Assembly: GCF_039542385.1 (NCBI RefSeq) | Contig: NZ_BAABIA010000007.1 | Span: forward strand, 1-64,000 | Origin: Prosthecobacter algae | GTDB lineage: Bacteria > Verrucomicrobiota > Verrucomicrobiia > Verrucomicrobiales > Verrucomicrobiaceae | Length of the DNA: 64,000 nucleotides | Direction of reading: 5' to 3' | Shown here: in pieces, positions 1 through 10,710 of the stretch | Layout of the letters: the number at the start of each line of letters is the position of its first letter | Position numbering within the stretch: the first letter of the stretch is position 1 | Position numbers and translations under genes: made by a program | The notes under the pieces: model-generated | The model's database searches: none | The model's input: the letters and a program-made list of their open reading frames with translations, nothing else | What the model was told of the DNA's origin: nothing

Positions 1-216
1 GCCCCCCACCTGCACCTGCTCATCCAGGACGACGGCACTGGCTTCGATCCCCGCCTCCTCAGCCACCCGCCCCCCGGCCACTACGGCCTCGCCGGTCTCA
101 AAGAACGCGCCGCCAAAATCCGCGCCCACCTCGAGATCACCACCCATCCGCAAACCGGCACCCGCATCTCCCTGCGCCTGCCCCTCAGCCTCTCGTCCCA
201 TGCAGCCACCCACTGA
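1..216 (+). CDS. Sensor histidine kinase, C-terminal end (partial)
   Basis: The reading frame enters from the left edge and stops at 216. The visible 71 residues are the end of a GHKL ATPase domain: a G1-type box (DDGTGFDP) followed by GHYGLAGLKERA, the glycine-rich pattern typical of HisKA_3 (NarX/DegS-type) kinases. This part binds ATP for autophosphorylation. The stop overlaps the start of the following NarL-type regulator by 17 bases, so the two are translationally coupled and almost certainly form a cognate two-component pair. The sensor and dimerisation domains lie outside the window, so the stimulus cannot be inferred. Confidence 0.85.
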   Translation, partial: APHLHLLIQDDGTGFDPRLLSHPPPGHYGLAGLKERAAKIRAHLEITTHPQTGTRISLRLPLSLSSHAATH

Positions 217-835
217 AAACACCATCCGCGTCATGATCGTGGACGACCACTTCTTCACCCGCATCGGCCTCACCGCCGCCCTCAATCTCGAGGAAGGCAT
301 CGGCGTCATCGCCGAAGGCACCTGCGGCCAGGACGCCATCGACCTCTACACCCAGCACCGGCCCGATGTCGTCGTCCTCGACGGCCACCTCCCCGACATG
401 CACGGCACCGATGCCGCCCGTGAAATCGTCAAACGCTACGATGCCGCCCGCCTCCTCCTCTTCTCCGTCGAAGAGACCGAAGAAGACATCCACCGCGCCG
501 TCACCGCCGGCGTCCGTGGTTACCTGCCCAAGACCGCCTCCCGGCCCGATCTCATCCACGCCATCCGCACCCTCGCCTCCGGCCGCCGCTACTTCCCCCA
601 GCCCGTCCTCGGCAAGCTCCAGGAACGCCGCAGCCACGTCACCCTCTCCGCTCGTGAGCAAGTCGTCCTCCAACACATGGCCAAAGGCTGGCCCAACAAA
701 CTCATCGCCGCCGAAATGGCCGTCTCCACCGAGACCGTCAAGACCTACGTCGCCCGCATCCTCAGCAAGCTCGACGTCCAAGACCGCACCCAAGCCGTCA
801 TGACCGCCCTTGATCGCGGCCTGCTGCGGAGGTAG
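200..835 (+). CDS. NarL/FixJ-type response regulator
   Basis: This 211-residue protein has a receiver domain (about 9-125) and a LuxR-type helix-turn-helix (about 147-205). The acidic pair D15-D16, the phospho-acceptor D61 in VVVLDGHLP and K111 in GYLPKTAS are all present. The DNA-binding part has the LSAREQVVLQHMAKG start and the recognition-helix region STETVKTYVARILSKL. The family binds DNA as phosphorylation-dependent dimers. The ATG lies inside the end of the upstream kinase gene, indicating a coupled operon. No target is evident nearby: downstream is a repeat-rich spacer and then genes on the other strand. Confidence 0.92.
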   Translation: MQPPTENTIRVMIVDDHFFTRIGLTAALNLEEGIGVIAEGTCGQDAIDLYTQHRPDVVVLDGHLPDMHGTDAAREIVKRYDAARLLLFSVEETEEDIHRAVTAGVRGYLPKTASRPDLIHAIRTLASGRRYFPQPVLGKLQERRSHVTLSAREQVVLQHMAKGWPNKLIAAEMAVSTETVKTYVARILSKLDVQDRTQAVMTALDRGLLRR

Positions 836-1552
836 GAGGGAGGGGAAAAAGCAGAAAGAGGAAATGGGAAAGCAGAGGGGGGAGAAAGGGGCCGAGTGTT
901 CAGTGCTCAGTTCGGAGGTCAAGAAGTCAAAGGTCAAAGACGTCAAGAAGCCGCAAAGCGTCCTGGACTGCGCCAGTCCTCTGGCGCTTTCGAAAAGCTC
1001 ACCCGCACTCGTTCGCAGCATGGAGCGCGGGCGTCCCGCCTGCTGTTTCCTGCGTCCTCGCGGGAAACCGTTCTCCCATCCCGCAGCCCACCCGTCCCCC
1101 CCAAGCCCCAATGCTCCCAGCGGGAGCCCGGAACGTAGCCGGTGGTGAAGGTGGCGCAGCCACCGGGAACCACCGGACCCCAACCTAACAAACGATGCCA
1201 ATTAAGACCGCGTCCTGAAGGGACGCTGGAAACCTCCGTCCGCCCCCACATCCTCAGAGCTTTCCCCGCCCCCCAAGGAGCGGGACTTGCCAAGTCCCGG
1301 CCTCTGAATCTGCGCATGTCCTCACAGGCACCTTCTGGAGAATGGTAAAAAGAGGGCGGGTGAAAAATGAAGCCATCGAAAAGGGCATCAGCCAATAGAT
1401 GATCTAACACCTTGTTAGACTGGCTCCGCCGCAACGCGGTGGATGGCTTGAAGACCCACTATGCCCACGACCCAAGACCCCTTCGCCAGAGAGGATGCCC
1501 TGGAGGCTGGCAGGGGGGGGAAGTGCCTGCTATGGGGTGGCATTGTTCTTTC
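836..1552. repeat. Gene-free spacer with mosaic of dispersed repeats
   Basis: No convincing gene is seen. In order it holds: a purine-rich stretch plus GTCAAAG/GTCAAG words (about 840-950), whose reverse complement recurs near 12410-12490; a copy of the GCGTCCTGGACTGCGCCAG hairpin repeat (about 955-1000); the ATGGAGCGCGGGCGTCCCG repeat (about 1020-1085); and a copy of the AAGGAGCGGGACTTGCCAAG palindrome repeat (about 1276-1310) followed by its usual tail (AATGGTAAAAAGA, about 1342). A small perfect inverted repeat, TCTAACA-CCT-TGTTAGA, lies at 1403-1419. Confidence 0.7.
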
Positions 1553-2038
1553 CTAACTAATTGGACCAATGAGTGGGGAATGGTGATCAAATCCGAGTTT
1601 CTTGGCCATCTCAGAGGTTTCAAAAGCAGCAATGGCTTCGAAAGTGGTGACAAAGATAAAAAATAGCTCGGTGCTGTCAGCAATGTCACAGGTGACATGG
1701 ATCGAATAAGATTCACCAATGCTATTCAGGAACTCCATAACCATTGGAACCAAGTCATGAACAAGCATACGCTCGCTTTTCACGATGAAAGACAGCATCC
1801 GAAAGCTGCTTGCATCATGACTCATATAAAAATCGATTTCCTCATCTTCCAACCCGCTTTTAGAGCCTACAAAACCGGCATTTGTCAGGCAATCGAATAA
1901 TCTGCATCCATTCTCATACACACGATCCGCAAATTCCAGGCGGTCATTTTCAGAGGTGAAAAAAATCGGCGGATGAGGCTGCCCAACAAGCTGATCAACA
2001 GCAAATGGGTCAATTCTAAGGCGGCTTTCATTTTTCAT
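1553..2038 (-). CDS. Hypothetical acidic protein, probable immunity partner
   Basis: This 161-residue protein matches no family I recognise. It is soluble, with no signal peptide or membrane segment. Its start overlaps the stop of the upstream RHS-core mini-protein by four bases (ATGA), the usual arrangement for a polymorphic toxin and its immunity gene. Family knowledge says immunity genes follow RHS C-termini directly, so immunity is the best inference from position alone. Base composition is noticeably more AT-rich than neighbouring core genes, which fits recent acquisition. It could equally be an unrelated hypothetical gene. Confidence 0.6.
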   Translation of the reverse strand: MKNESRLRIDPFAVDQLVGQPHPPIFFTSENDRLEFADRVYENGCRLFDCLTNAGFVGSKSGLEDEEIDFYMSHDASSFRMLSFIVKSERMLVHDLVPMVMEFLNSIGESYSIHVTCDIADSTELFFIFVTTFEAIAAFETSEMAKKLGFDHHSPLIGPIS

Positions 2039-2490
2039 AGTCCCTTGAATTCTCTACCTATACGCTCGGAATCAGTCTCCCAGTGTCCAGTTGAAATGAC
2101 ATTCAAAACTGGTGACACATGATTTTTATCTCGAGTAATATCAGTTCCAGCCTTGTTTTTTTCCAATCCCAGCGGATCAAATTTGCTCCAAGGGTTCTGC
2201 TTCACGTAGGCGTAGAGGTTGGGGCCGTCCTGCATCCGTTCCAGGTAGCCAATTTCCGCACTGAAACCTTGCGGCTTCCTGGCACCGTAGCCATGGCCTG
2301 TCATCCACCCCCGGGCGACTGAAGCCGCTTCTTCCGAAGGACCAGCGCCCAGCCCCCTCACGACGACACCCCGCTCTTCGTACGCATGGATGAAGGCATC
2401 CCGCCCAGGCAACGCCATGCCCCAGGCCCGCCCTTCCAGGCCGCCCAAGAAAGCCAGCCAAAGACAGATCAGGAAAAGCATCCAGTTCAT
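2035..2490 (-). CDS. Short secreted RHS-core-like protein (possible toxin tail)
   Basis: The 151 residues start with a hydrophobic signal-like segment (about 2-16). At about 84-108 they carry the RHS-repeat-associated core hallmark, YLERMQDGPNLYAYVKQNP followed by FDPLGL. In full-length RHS or teneurin-like proteins this motif ends a long beta-propeller or cocoon region and precedes a variable toxin tail. Here there are no YD repeats at all, and only about 42 residues follow the motif. The tail has no catalytic motif I recognise. It overlaps the next gene by four bases. It may be a minimal effector with immunity gene, or the remnant of a deleted RHS gene that gained a secretion signal. Confidence 0.7.
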   Translation of the reverse strand: MNWMLFLICLWLAFLGGLEGRAWGMALPGRDAFIHAYEERGVVVRGLGAGPSEEAASVARGWMTGHGYGARKPQGFSAEIGYLERMQDGPNLYAYVKQNPWSKFDPLGLEKNKAGTDITRDKNHVSPVLNVISTGHWETDSERIGREFKGL

Positions 2491-3096
2491 GAAGCGCAGT
2501 CACTCCTTCTAACCGAATCACGGCCACGACCCAAGCCTTTTTCGAAGGCTCACCTGACCCAGCAGCCACATCCTCGTCCGCACCCTCGCCATGCCCCCAG
2601 AGCCCGCCATCCCTCCGCTTTTAAAAACAGTCCAGCATGATTCTCCCCCACATGATTTTACCAAGCTTCTCCGCCCCTCCCCGGCATGGAGCTTCCATAC
2701 CCCCAAGGAGCGGGACTTGCCAAGTGCCGGCCCCTGAACCTCCTCATGCCCTCCCACTCCGCCCCCCAGAGAAAGGCAAAAAGATGTCCGGCAAAAGATG
2801 CGTCTCCATCAGACCTAACCATGGATTCAACATAAAGCAGCACTTCTTTGCCGCATCGGCACTTCCCAAACCACGGGACTTGGCAAGTCCCGCTCCTTGG
2901 GTTCTTCCACCATCAAAACGTCTTCCTTCCGTGCCATCTGCCCCTTCTGTGGTTGAAATATCTCCCCTCCCCTTCCTGTGAATCCTGAAAATCCTGTCTT
3001 CCTGTCCAAAAAACGGGCCAATCATGCCCGAATAGTCCAAAGGCAATGCCTGCACCCTGCATGGCCGGATGCGTACTCTATGCCATGGTATCGTCC
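2491..3096. repeat. Spacer with two palindromic repeats in opposite orientation
   Basis: No gene is supported here. The palindrome repeat occurs at about 2700-2735 (sense AAGGAGCGGGACTTGCCAAG, one mismatch in the palindrome) and at about 2868-2905 in the opposite orientation (GGGACTTGGCAAGTCCCGC). Between them is the conserved tail block CAGAGAAAGGCAAAAAGATG (about 2765). Near 2970-3005 is a copy of the AATCCTG-word repeat. The promoter of the PSCyt/DUF1501 operon should lie toward the right end, but no clear -35/-10 pair was picked out. Confidence 0.65.
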
Positions 3097-6000
3097 ATGC
3101 CGGTTCGTTTTCTCCTCACCATCGCCGCCCTGCTGCCACTTCTCGCCCCAGGCGAAGAGCCGCTCAGTTTCAGCCGCGATGTCCTGCCCATCCTCTCGGA
3201 CAACTGCCTGAGCTGCCACGGCCAGGACGAAGCCCACCGCAAGGCTGATCTCCGCTTGGACACCCATGAGGGCGCGCTTGCCGTGATGAAACCGGGCAAC
3301 CCCGAGGCCAGCGACCTCCTCGCCCGCATCCTCACCCAGGACCCGGACGAGCTGATGCCACCGCCGAAATCGCACAAGCCCCGCCTTACCTCCGCCCAGG
3401 CAGAGGTCATCCGCCGCTGGATCGCCGAAGGCGCTGTGTGGGGCAAACATTGGGCCTTTGAAAAGCCCGTTAAAACGGCCGTTCAGGGCCATCCCGTGGA
3501 TCACTTCGTCTCAGCACGATTGTCCAAAGCCGGGCTCACCCTCGCCCCCGCGGCCCCCGTTCACACCCTCGCCCGCCGCCTCTCCTTTGACCTCACCGGC
3601 CTGCCCCCCACCCCGGCGGAAGTGGCGGCCTTTTCCAAAACGTCCTATGAGGCCCAGGTGGATCGTCTGCTCGCCTCGCCCCACTTTGGCGAGCGCATGG
3701 CCATGACCTGGCTGGATGCCGCCCGTTATGCCGATACCGATGGCTTTCAGGCCGATGCCAATCGCACCAACTGGCCCTGGCGCGACTACGTCATCCAGTC
3801 CTTCAATGACAACAAACCCTTCGACCAGTTCACGCTTGAGCAATTCGCCGGTGACCTCTTACCCAATGCCACCGCCGAACAAAAAGTAGCGACGTGTTTT
3901 CACCGCAACCACATGACCAATGGCGAGGGTGGCCGCGACAAGGAAGAGTCCCGCGTGGACTACGTCATCGACCGCGTGAACACCACCGGCACCGTCTGGC
4001 TGGGCCTCACCCTCGGCTGCACCCAGTGCCACACGCACAAGTTCGATCCCATTACCCATGCCGACTACTACAGCCTCGCCGCCTTTTTCAACAGCGTGGA
4101 TGAGGACGGCTCCGCCGGGACCAAAGCCAAGCCTTACCTCAGCTACCAGTCCCCCCTCGCCCCGCGTGCCGTCGCCGAGGCCGAAGCCCTCGCGGCTCAG
4201 CGCCAGCCCCTGGAAAAACAGGCCCGCGCCGAGGCTGAAAAGCCCTTCAACCAATGGCTCACCGCCCGCCATGCAGAGGTCCGTCAGGGCTTCATCGCCT
4301 GGCATCTGCTGCGCGGCAGGCTCGAGTCCCAGGAGGGTACCGTGCTGAAGCAAGAGTCCGATGGCAGCATCCAGGCCTCCGGACCTAACCCAAAGCAGGA
4401 TGATTACCGCCTCATCACCGGCATCTCCTTGCCCCGCATCACCGGGCTGAAGCTGGAGGTGCTGCCCCACGCCAGCCATACTCAGGGAGGCCTTTCACGC
4501 GGGGCCAGCGGCGAATTCATCCTCACCGATATCAAAGTCCAGGTGCGTCGTCGCGGCAGCTCGCAGATCCGTGACATCCCCGTGCGCAGCGCGGTGGCCG
4601 ACCATGAAGGCGGCAAAGGAGTCTCCCGCGAATATGGCGCGGTGAAAGGCACCCTGGATGACGATCCACGCAATGGCTGGACCACCCTGGGCGCACCGCA
4701 GACTCAGCCCCACACCGCTGTCTTTGCCCTCGCCACCCCGCTGGTGCTGGAGGCTGAGGAAGAGCTCATCTTCACCCTGCTGCACCGCTCCACGAATGGA
4801 GACGCCAACATCGGCCGCTTCCGCCTTTCCGCCACCGACCAACCCGGCCCCGCCGTTAACGAACTGGCCACCGCCCCGCTGGAACAACTCGCCGCCGTCA
4901 AGGCCACCGACCTCACAGCCCTCGACAAAACCTTGCGTGATCGTTTGTTCGCGCAATTCCTCGAAGACCATACCCCGTATCAGCTCGCCAAGGCCTCCAT
5001 GGACCGCGCCAATGCCCAGCTCAAGGAAACCAAGAATGCCGCTGGCAAGCTCAACGTCATGGTCCTGGCCGAGCGCAAAGAGCCCCGCGACACCCACATC
5101 CTCCTGCGCGGCGTGTGGGACAAACACGGCGACAAAGTCACCCACAATGTCCCGCCCGCCATCGCCCCCTGGCCCGAGGGCCAGCCACGCAATCGGTTAG
5201 GCCTCGCCCGCTGGATCACCTCCCGTGACAATCCCCTCACCGCCCGCGTCTTTGTGAATCAGGTGTGGCAGATGTGCTTCGGCGCAGGCCTCGTCCGCAC
5301 CCCCGATGACTTCGGCCTTCAAGGCGAGCGCCCCACCCATCCCGAATTGCTCGACTGGCTGGCCGTCGACTTCATGGAGCACGGCTGGGATGTGAAGCAT
5401 CTGCTCAAACGCATCGTCACCAGCGCCACCTACCGTCAGAACTCCGCCGCCAGTGCCGACCTGCTGGCCCGCGATCCGCAGAACCGCCTGCTCGCCCGCG
5501 GCCCCCGCTTCCGCCTACCTAGCTGGATGCTGCGCGATGCGGCCCTCACCGCCGCCGGTTTGCTGAATCCCGCCCTCGGCGGCCCGCCTGTGCGCCCCTA
5601 CCAGCCCGAGGGCGTGTGGGAGGAAAACTTCATGGGCCGCTTCACCTATGAGCCCAGCGAAGGGGCCGCGCAGTACCGCCGCACCCTCTACGCCTTCTGG
5701 CGCCGCAGCATCGCTCCCACCTTCCTGTTCGACAGCGCCCAGCGCCGGGTCTGCGAGGTCGGCGTCAGCCGCACCAACACCCCCTTGCAGGCCCTCACCC
5801 TGCTCAATGATGCGACCATGATGGAGGCCGCCGCCGCCCTGGCCCAACAAATGATTCGTCAAAACCAGCCCATCGAATTCCGCCTCCACCTCCTCTGCCA
5901 GCACGCCCTTTCCCGCAAGGCCACCCCGCAGGAAATCACCGTCCTCTCCCGCGAGCTCGACCGCGCCCTCACCCACTACCGTGCCCATCCCCAGGACGCC

Positions 6001-6115
6001 AAAAGTTACCTCGCCGCCCTCCCCGTTCCTCCCGCCAAAACCGCGCCCCTCCCCGACCTCGCTGCCCACACCCTAATTGCCAGCCTGGTCCTCAACCTCG
6101 ACGAAGCCATCACCC

Positions 6116-6123
<8 letters not shown>
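3097..6123 (+). CDS. PSCyt1-DUF1549-DUF1553 secreted cytochrome-like protein
   Basis: This is a 1008-residue protein if translated from the ATG at 3097, chosen because it gives a clean signal peptide (MPVRFLLTIAALLPLLAPG). In-frame ATGs at 3046, 3061 and 3085 are alternatives. Next comes a planctomycete-type cytochrome c domain with haem motif CLSCH, and MPPPKS as the likely distal methionine region. DUF1549 (RLSFDLTGLPPTPAEV) and DUF1553 (NRLGLARWITSRDNPLTARV) follow. A second CTQCH motif lies within the DUF1549 part. The family is expanded in Planctomycetes and Verrucomicrobia and is thought to act in periplasmic degradation of complex, often sulfated or methylated, carbohydrates. The exact reaction is unknown. 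It overlaps the DUF1501 gene. Confidence 0.93.
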
Positions 6124-7558
<1,435 letters not shown>

Positions 7559-7675
7559 TTGCCAAAGCTTTCCATCACTGCCCGAAACACTAAGCCTAGC
7601 CAAAGCTTCGAACAGAGAGTCGCGAGTCTGCCATCCCGATGGACTAGGCGATCCGATTCACCACAACATCTCCAG

Positions 7676-9415
7676 TTAGGCCTTCCCCTTCCGCAGCGCC
7701 TGCTCCACCTCGCTCAACGGCAGGCAGTTGATCACGTCCTTCCGCGTCAGCCAGCCCTTGCGGGCCGCACGCACACCGAACAAAACATCCTGCAAGCCAC
7801 GCGTGCTGTGCGCATCGGGATTGATGCTGCACTTCACCCCCTTTTCCTTCGCCAGCCGCCACCAGCGCCAGTCCATGTCCAGCCGCCAAGCGCTCGCATT
7901 CAGCTCGATGATCGTGCCCGTGGCCGCCGCCGCATCAATGATGGCCGGGATGTTCACCGCATAGGAGGGGCGCTGCAAAAGCAGCCGCCCCGTCACATGG
8001 CCCAGCATGGTCACATGCGGATTTTCAATCGCGCGGATGATGCGCTTCGTCATCTCCGCCTCAGGGAGATTAAAGACGTTGTGCACACTGGCCACACAGT
8101 AGTCCAGCTCCGATAAAAGCTCATCGCTGAAGTCCAGCGAGCCATCCTTCAGGATGTCCACCTCCGTGCCAGAGAACAGGCGGAAGTGCCCTTCAAATTC
8201 CTCATTCAGCGCATGAATCTCCGCGATCTGCGCCCGCAGCCGCACCTCATTCAGGCCATTGGCCTGGAAGCTCGACTTGCTGTGGTCCGCGATGCCCAGG
8301 TACTGCATCCCCAGGTCCCGCGCCGCCTCCGCCATCTCCCGCAGGCTGGCCGTACCATCGCTGGCCGTCGTGTGATTGTGAAACACCCCACGCAGATTTT
8401 CCAGCTCGATCAGGCGTGGCAACTGGCCATGCTCCGCCGCCTCAAACTCGCCTGAATTTTCACGCAGCTCCGGCTCAATGAAGTCCAGCCCCAGCGCTCG
8501 GTAGATCTCCGCCTCATTGTAGATCTCCTCCGGGATCGGCGGTGCCTCTTTGCCCTCCACCACCGTGAATCCGTATTCATTCAGCGACCACCCCTTATCC
8601 AGCGCCCGCTGTCGCATCACCACATTGTGCTCCTTGCTGCCGGTGAAATAGTTCAGCGCAAAAGGATACTCCGCGCTGCTCACCGCCCGCAGGTCGCACT
8701 GCAGGCCGCCTGCGGTGTAAATGCTGGCCTTCGTCCCGCCCTGGGCGATTACCTTCTCCACCATCGGCAGCCTAACAAAATCTGCGATCACCTCTTCTGG
8801 CTTCTTCGTCGCGCACAGAAAGTCCAGGTCATGGAGAGTTTCCTTACCCCGGCGGAAACTGCCGCAAACCTCCGCCCGCGACACCGCCGGGTGATCCCGC
8901 AGCGCCTCCAGCATCGTCTGCGCCACCGCATACACCTGGTCCACTCGGAATTCCGAAGCATGCGCATCCCGGAAGGCAATGCTCTCCAAAATCTTCACCA
9001 CCGTCTTCTCACCAAAACCGCTGATCTTCGCCGCCGTCCCATCTTCACAGGCCACTTTCAGATCTGCAATCGAGCCGACGCCGAGTTGCGAATACAGCGC
9101 CGCGATTTTCTTCGGCCCCAGGCCCTGCACCTCGAAAAGCTCAAACAACCCCTCTGGAAATTCTGCCCGCAGCTTGTCAAAAAACTCCAGCTTCCCCGTC
9201 GTGGCCATCTCATGCAGCTTGTCCCGCAGGGCCTCGCCGATGCCCTTCACGCCCGCCAGCTTGCCATCTATTGCAAGTTGCATGATGTCACCCGGATAAC
9301 TTTCGACCACTTCCGCACCTGTTTTGTACGCACGGATTTTGAACGGATTTTCCCCTTTAAGTTCTAGGAGAAGTGCAATTCGTTCGAGAATCTGGGCAGC
9401 GGTTTCGCGGGTCAT
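7676..9415 (-). CDS. polX: DNA polymerase X family / PHP phosphoesterase
   Basis: The 579-residue length assumes the ATG at 9415 (MTRETAAQILERIA); an upstream in-frame ATG at 9478 gives an unlikely N-terminus. Order: an 8-kDa-like helical domain (about 1-80), helix-hairpin-helix motifs (GVKGIGEALRDK, VQGLGPKKI), a polymerase-beta palm with GSFRRG (185-190) and the aspartates D196 and D198, then a C-terminal PHP domain (HNHTTASDG, ADHSKS, PDAHS). Bacterial PolX fills short gaps in base-excision repair, and the PHP domain supplies 3'-5' exonuclease or AP-site activity. It is divergent from the L,D-transpeptidase gene and stands alone. The stop codon TAA lies within a GCCTAAC word. Confidence 0.94.
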   Translation of the reverse strand: MTRETAAQILERIALLLELKGENPFKIRAYKTGAEVVESYPGDIMQLAIDGKLAGVKGIGEALRDKLHEMATTGKLEFFDKLRAEFPEGLFELFEVQGLGPKKIAALYSQLGVGSIADLKVACEDGTAAKISGFGEKTVVKILESIAFRDAHASEFRVDQVYAVAQTMLEALRDHPAVSRAEVCGSFRRGKETLHDLDFLCATKKPEEVIADFVRLPMVEKVIAQGGTKASIYTAGGLQCDLRAVSSAEYPFALNYFTGSKEHNVVMRQRALDKGWSLNEYGFTVVEGKEAPPIPEEIYNEAEIYRALGLDFIEPELRENSGEFEAAEHGQLPRLIELENLRGVFHNHTTASDGTASLREMAEAARDLGMQYLGIADHSKSSFQANGLNEVRLRAQIAEIHALNEEFEGHFRLFSGTEVDILKDGSLDFSDELLSELDYCVASVHNVFNLPEAEMTKRIIRAIENPHVTMLGHVTGRLLLQRPSYAVNIPAIIDAAAATGTIIELNASAWRLDMDWRWWRLAKEKGVKCSINPDAHSTRGLQDVLFGVRAARKGWLTRKDVINCLPLSEVEQALRKGKA

Positions 9416-9601
9416 CCCCTGAGCATGCAGAGAAAGATTCAAAAGACAAATGCACCGCGCAGGCGTAATTTTATGCACACTTGGCAGGCAGATTGCATGG
9501 CACCTTATGCCCCATGCCAGTGTTTGAAAGAATCGCCTAACGCTTCAAGTTCTCCTTAATTGGAGATTGCAGATTCTTTAACTTCTATTAAGTTTATATC
9601 A

Positions 9602-10654
9602 ATGCACCTCATCACCTCTCTCCCGCGTAGCACGTGCGCCCGGCCAGGGATCGCCAGGCTGGGTCTGGCGCTCGCGGCGGGCATGCTGCTGAGTCACTGC
9701 ACCTCCGCGCCTAAGTCGGAAGTCATCGTCAGCGTCAAGGACCAACGCATGGGCCTCTATGAACAGGGCGTCCTGAAAAAGCAGTACGTGGTCTCCACCT
9801 CGAAATTCGGCCTGGGCGATCAACCCAACAGCTACCGCACCCCCGTGGGCAAGCATGAGATCATTGCCAAGATCGGCAAGGGCCTGCCCGCTGGTGCCGT
9901 GCTCAAAAGCCGTTCCTGGAATGGCGAAGTCCTGAAGCCTAACGCCCCCGGGCGTGACCCCATCGTCTCCCGCATCCTCTGGCTGCGCGGTCTGGAAAGC
10001 AGCAACCGCAATGCGATGCGCCGTTATATTTACATCCACGGCACCACCGAGGAAAACCGCCTGGGCCAGCCTGCCAGCTACGGCTGCATCCGCATGGGCA
10101 TGAAAGACGTGGTGGAAGTCTTCGATGGCGTCGGCATCGGTGCCAAGGTCGTCGTCACCAAAGATCACCTCCCTCACGGTAAAAAAGCCGACGAGCCTAA
10201 AGTCGAGCCTGTGGCTGAACCTGCCGCCGCCCCTGCCCCTGTGACACCTCCAGCCGCCACACCGCAGATCGCCGTGGCCCCCGCACCGACGGGCCCGCAG
10301 ACTCCCGAAAAAACCGCCGCCCTGGCCGCTGCCGCCGCCGCTCCTGTGCCCGCAGCCCCAATCCCTCTGGTCGAAGAGCCCAAGTCCTCTCTCTTCTCCT
10401 TCCTGCCGTGGTCCCGCAAAGCCAAGCCCGCCGAAGTCGCCCCCGCCCCGGTCATTGCTCCGCAGCCTGAAGCCAAGGTCAAGGTTTCCGTCACCAACAA
10501 AAAGTCCGGTGTCAAAACGGATGGAGTTCACCAGATCGGCCCCATCGCCCCAGAGCCCATCGCCAAAGGCAAAGGCAAAAAGGACCGCGTGGAAAAAGTC
10601 TCTTCTGCCACCAGCACCCTCACCCGCTTGCTCGGTCGCAACGCCCACAGTTAA
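9602..10654 (+). CDS. YkuD L,D-transpeptidase-like envelope protein
   Basis: This is a 350-residue protein from the ATG at 9602. The N-terminus has a basic stretch, a hydrophobic core and a cysteine (LLSHC, C33). This resembles a lipobox, but histidine at -1 is unusual, so lipidation is uncertain. The YkuD domain spans about 38-190, with the conserved histidine in YIHGTTEEN and nucleophile cysteine in SYGCIRM. The usual SHGC is SYGC here. The rest is a long Ala/Pro-rich, probably disordered tail. The family forms 3-3 peptidoglycan crosslinks or anchors envelope proteins. It is followed at once by a strong terminator, so it is monocistronic. Confidence 0.88.
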   Translation: MHLITSLPRSTCARPGIARLGLALAAGMLLSHCTSAPKSEVIVSVKDQRMGLYEQGVLKKQYVVSTSKFGLGDQPNSYRTPVGKHEIIAKIGKGLPAGAVLKSRSWNGEVLKPNAPGRDPIVSRILWLRGLESSNRNAMRRYIYIHGTTEENRLGQPASYGCIRMGMKDVVEVFDGVGIGAKVVVTKDHLPHGKKADEPKVEPVAEPAAAPAPVTPPAATPQIAVAPAPTGPQTPEKTAALAAAAAAPVPAAPIPLVEEPKSSLFSFLPWSRKAKPAEVAPAPVIAPQPEAKVKVSVTNKKSGVKTDGVHQIGPIAPEPIAKGKGKKDRVEKVSSATSTLTRLLGRNAHS

Positions 10655-10680
10655 AGCCCCCCCTGGCGTAACCCTTTCAA

Positions 10681-10707
10681 AAAGCACCCCGAAACGGGTG
10701 CTTTTTT
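10681..10707 (+). terminator. Rho-independent terminator of the L,D-transpeptidase gene
   Basis: An inverted repeat, AAGCACCC / GGGTGCTT, with a short CGAAACG loop is followed by six T residues, 27 bases after the stop codon. Confidence 0.9.
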
Positions 10708-10710
10708 GTG

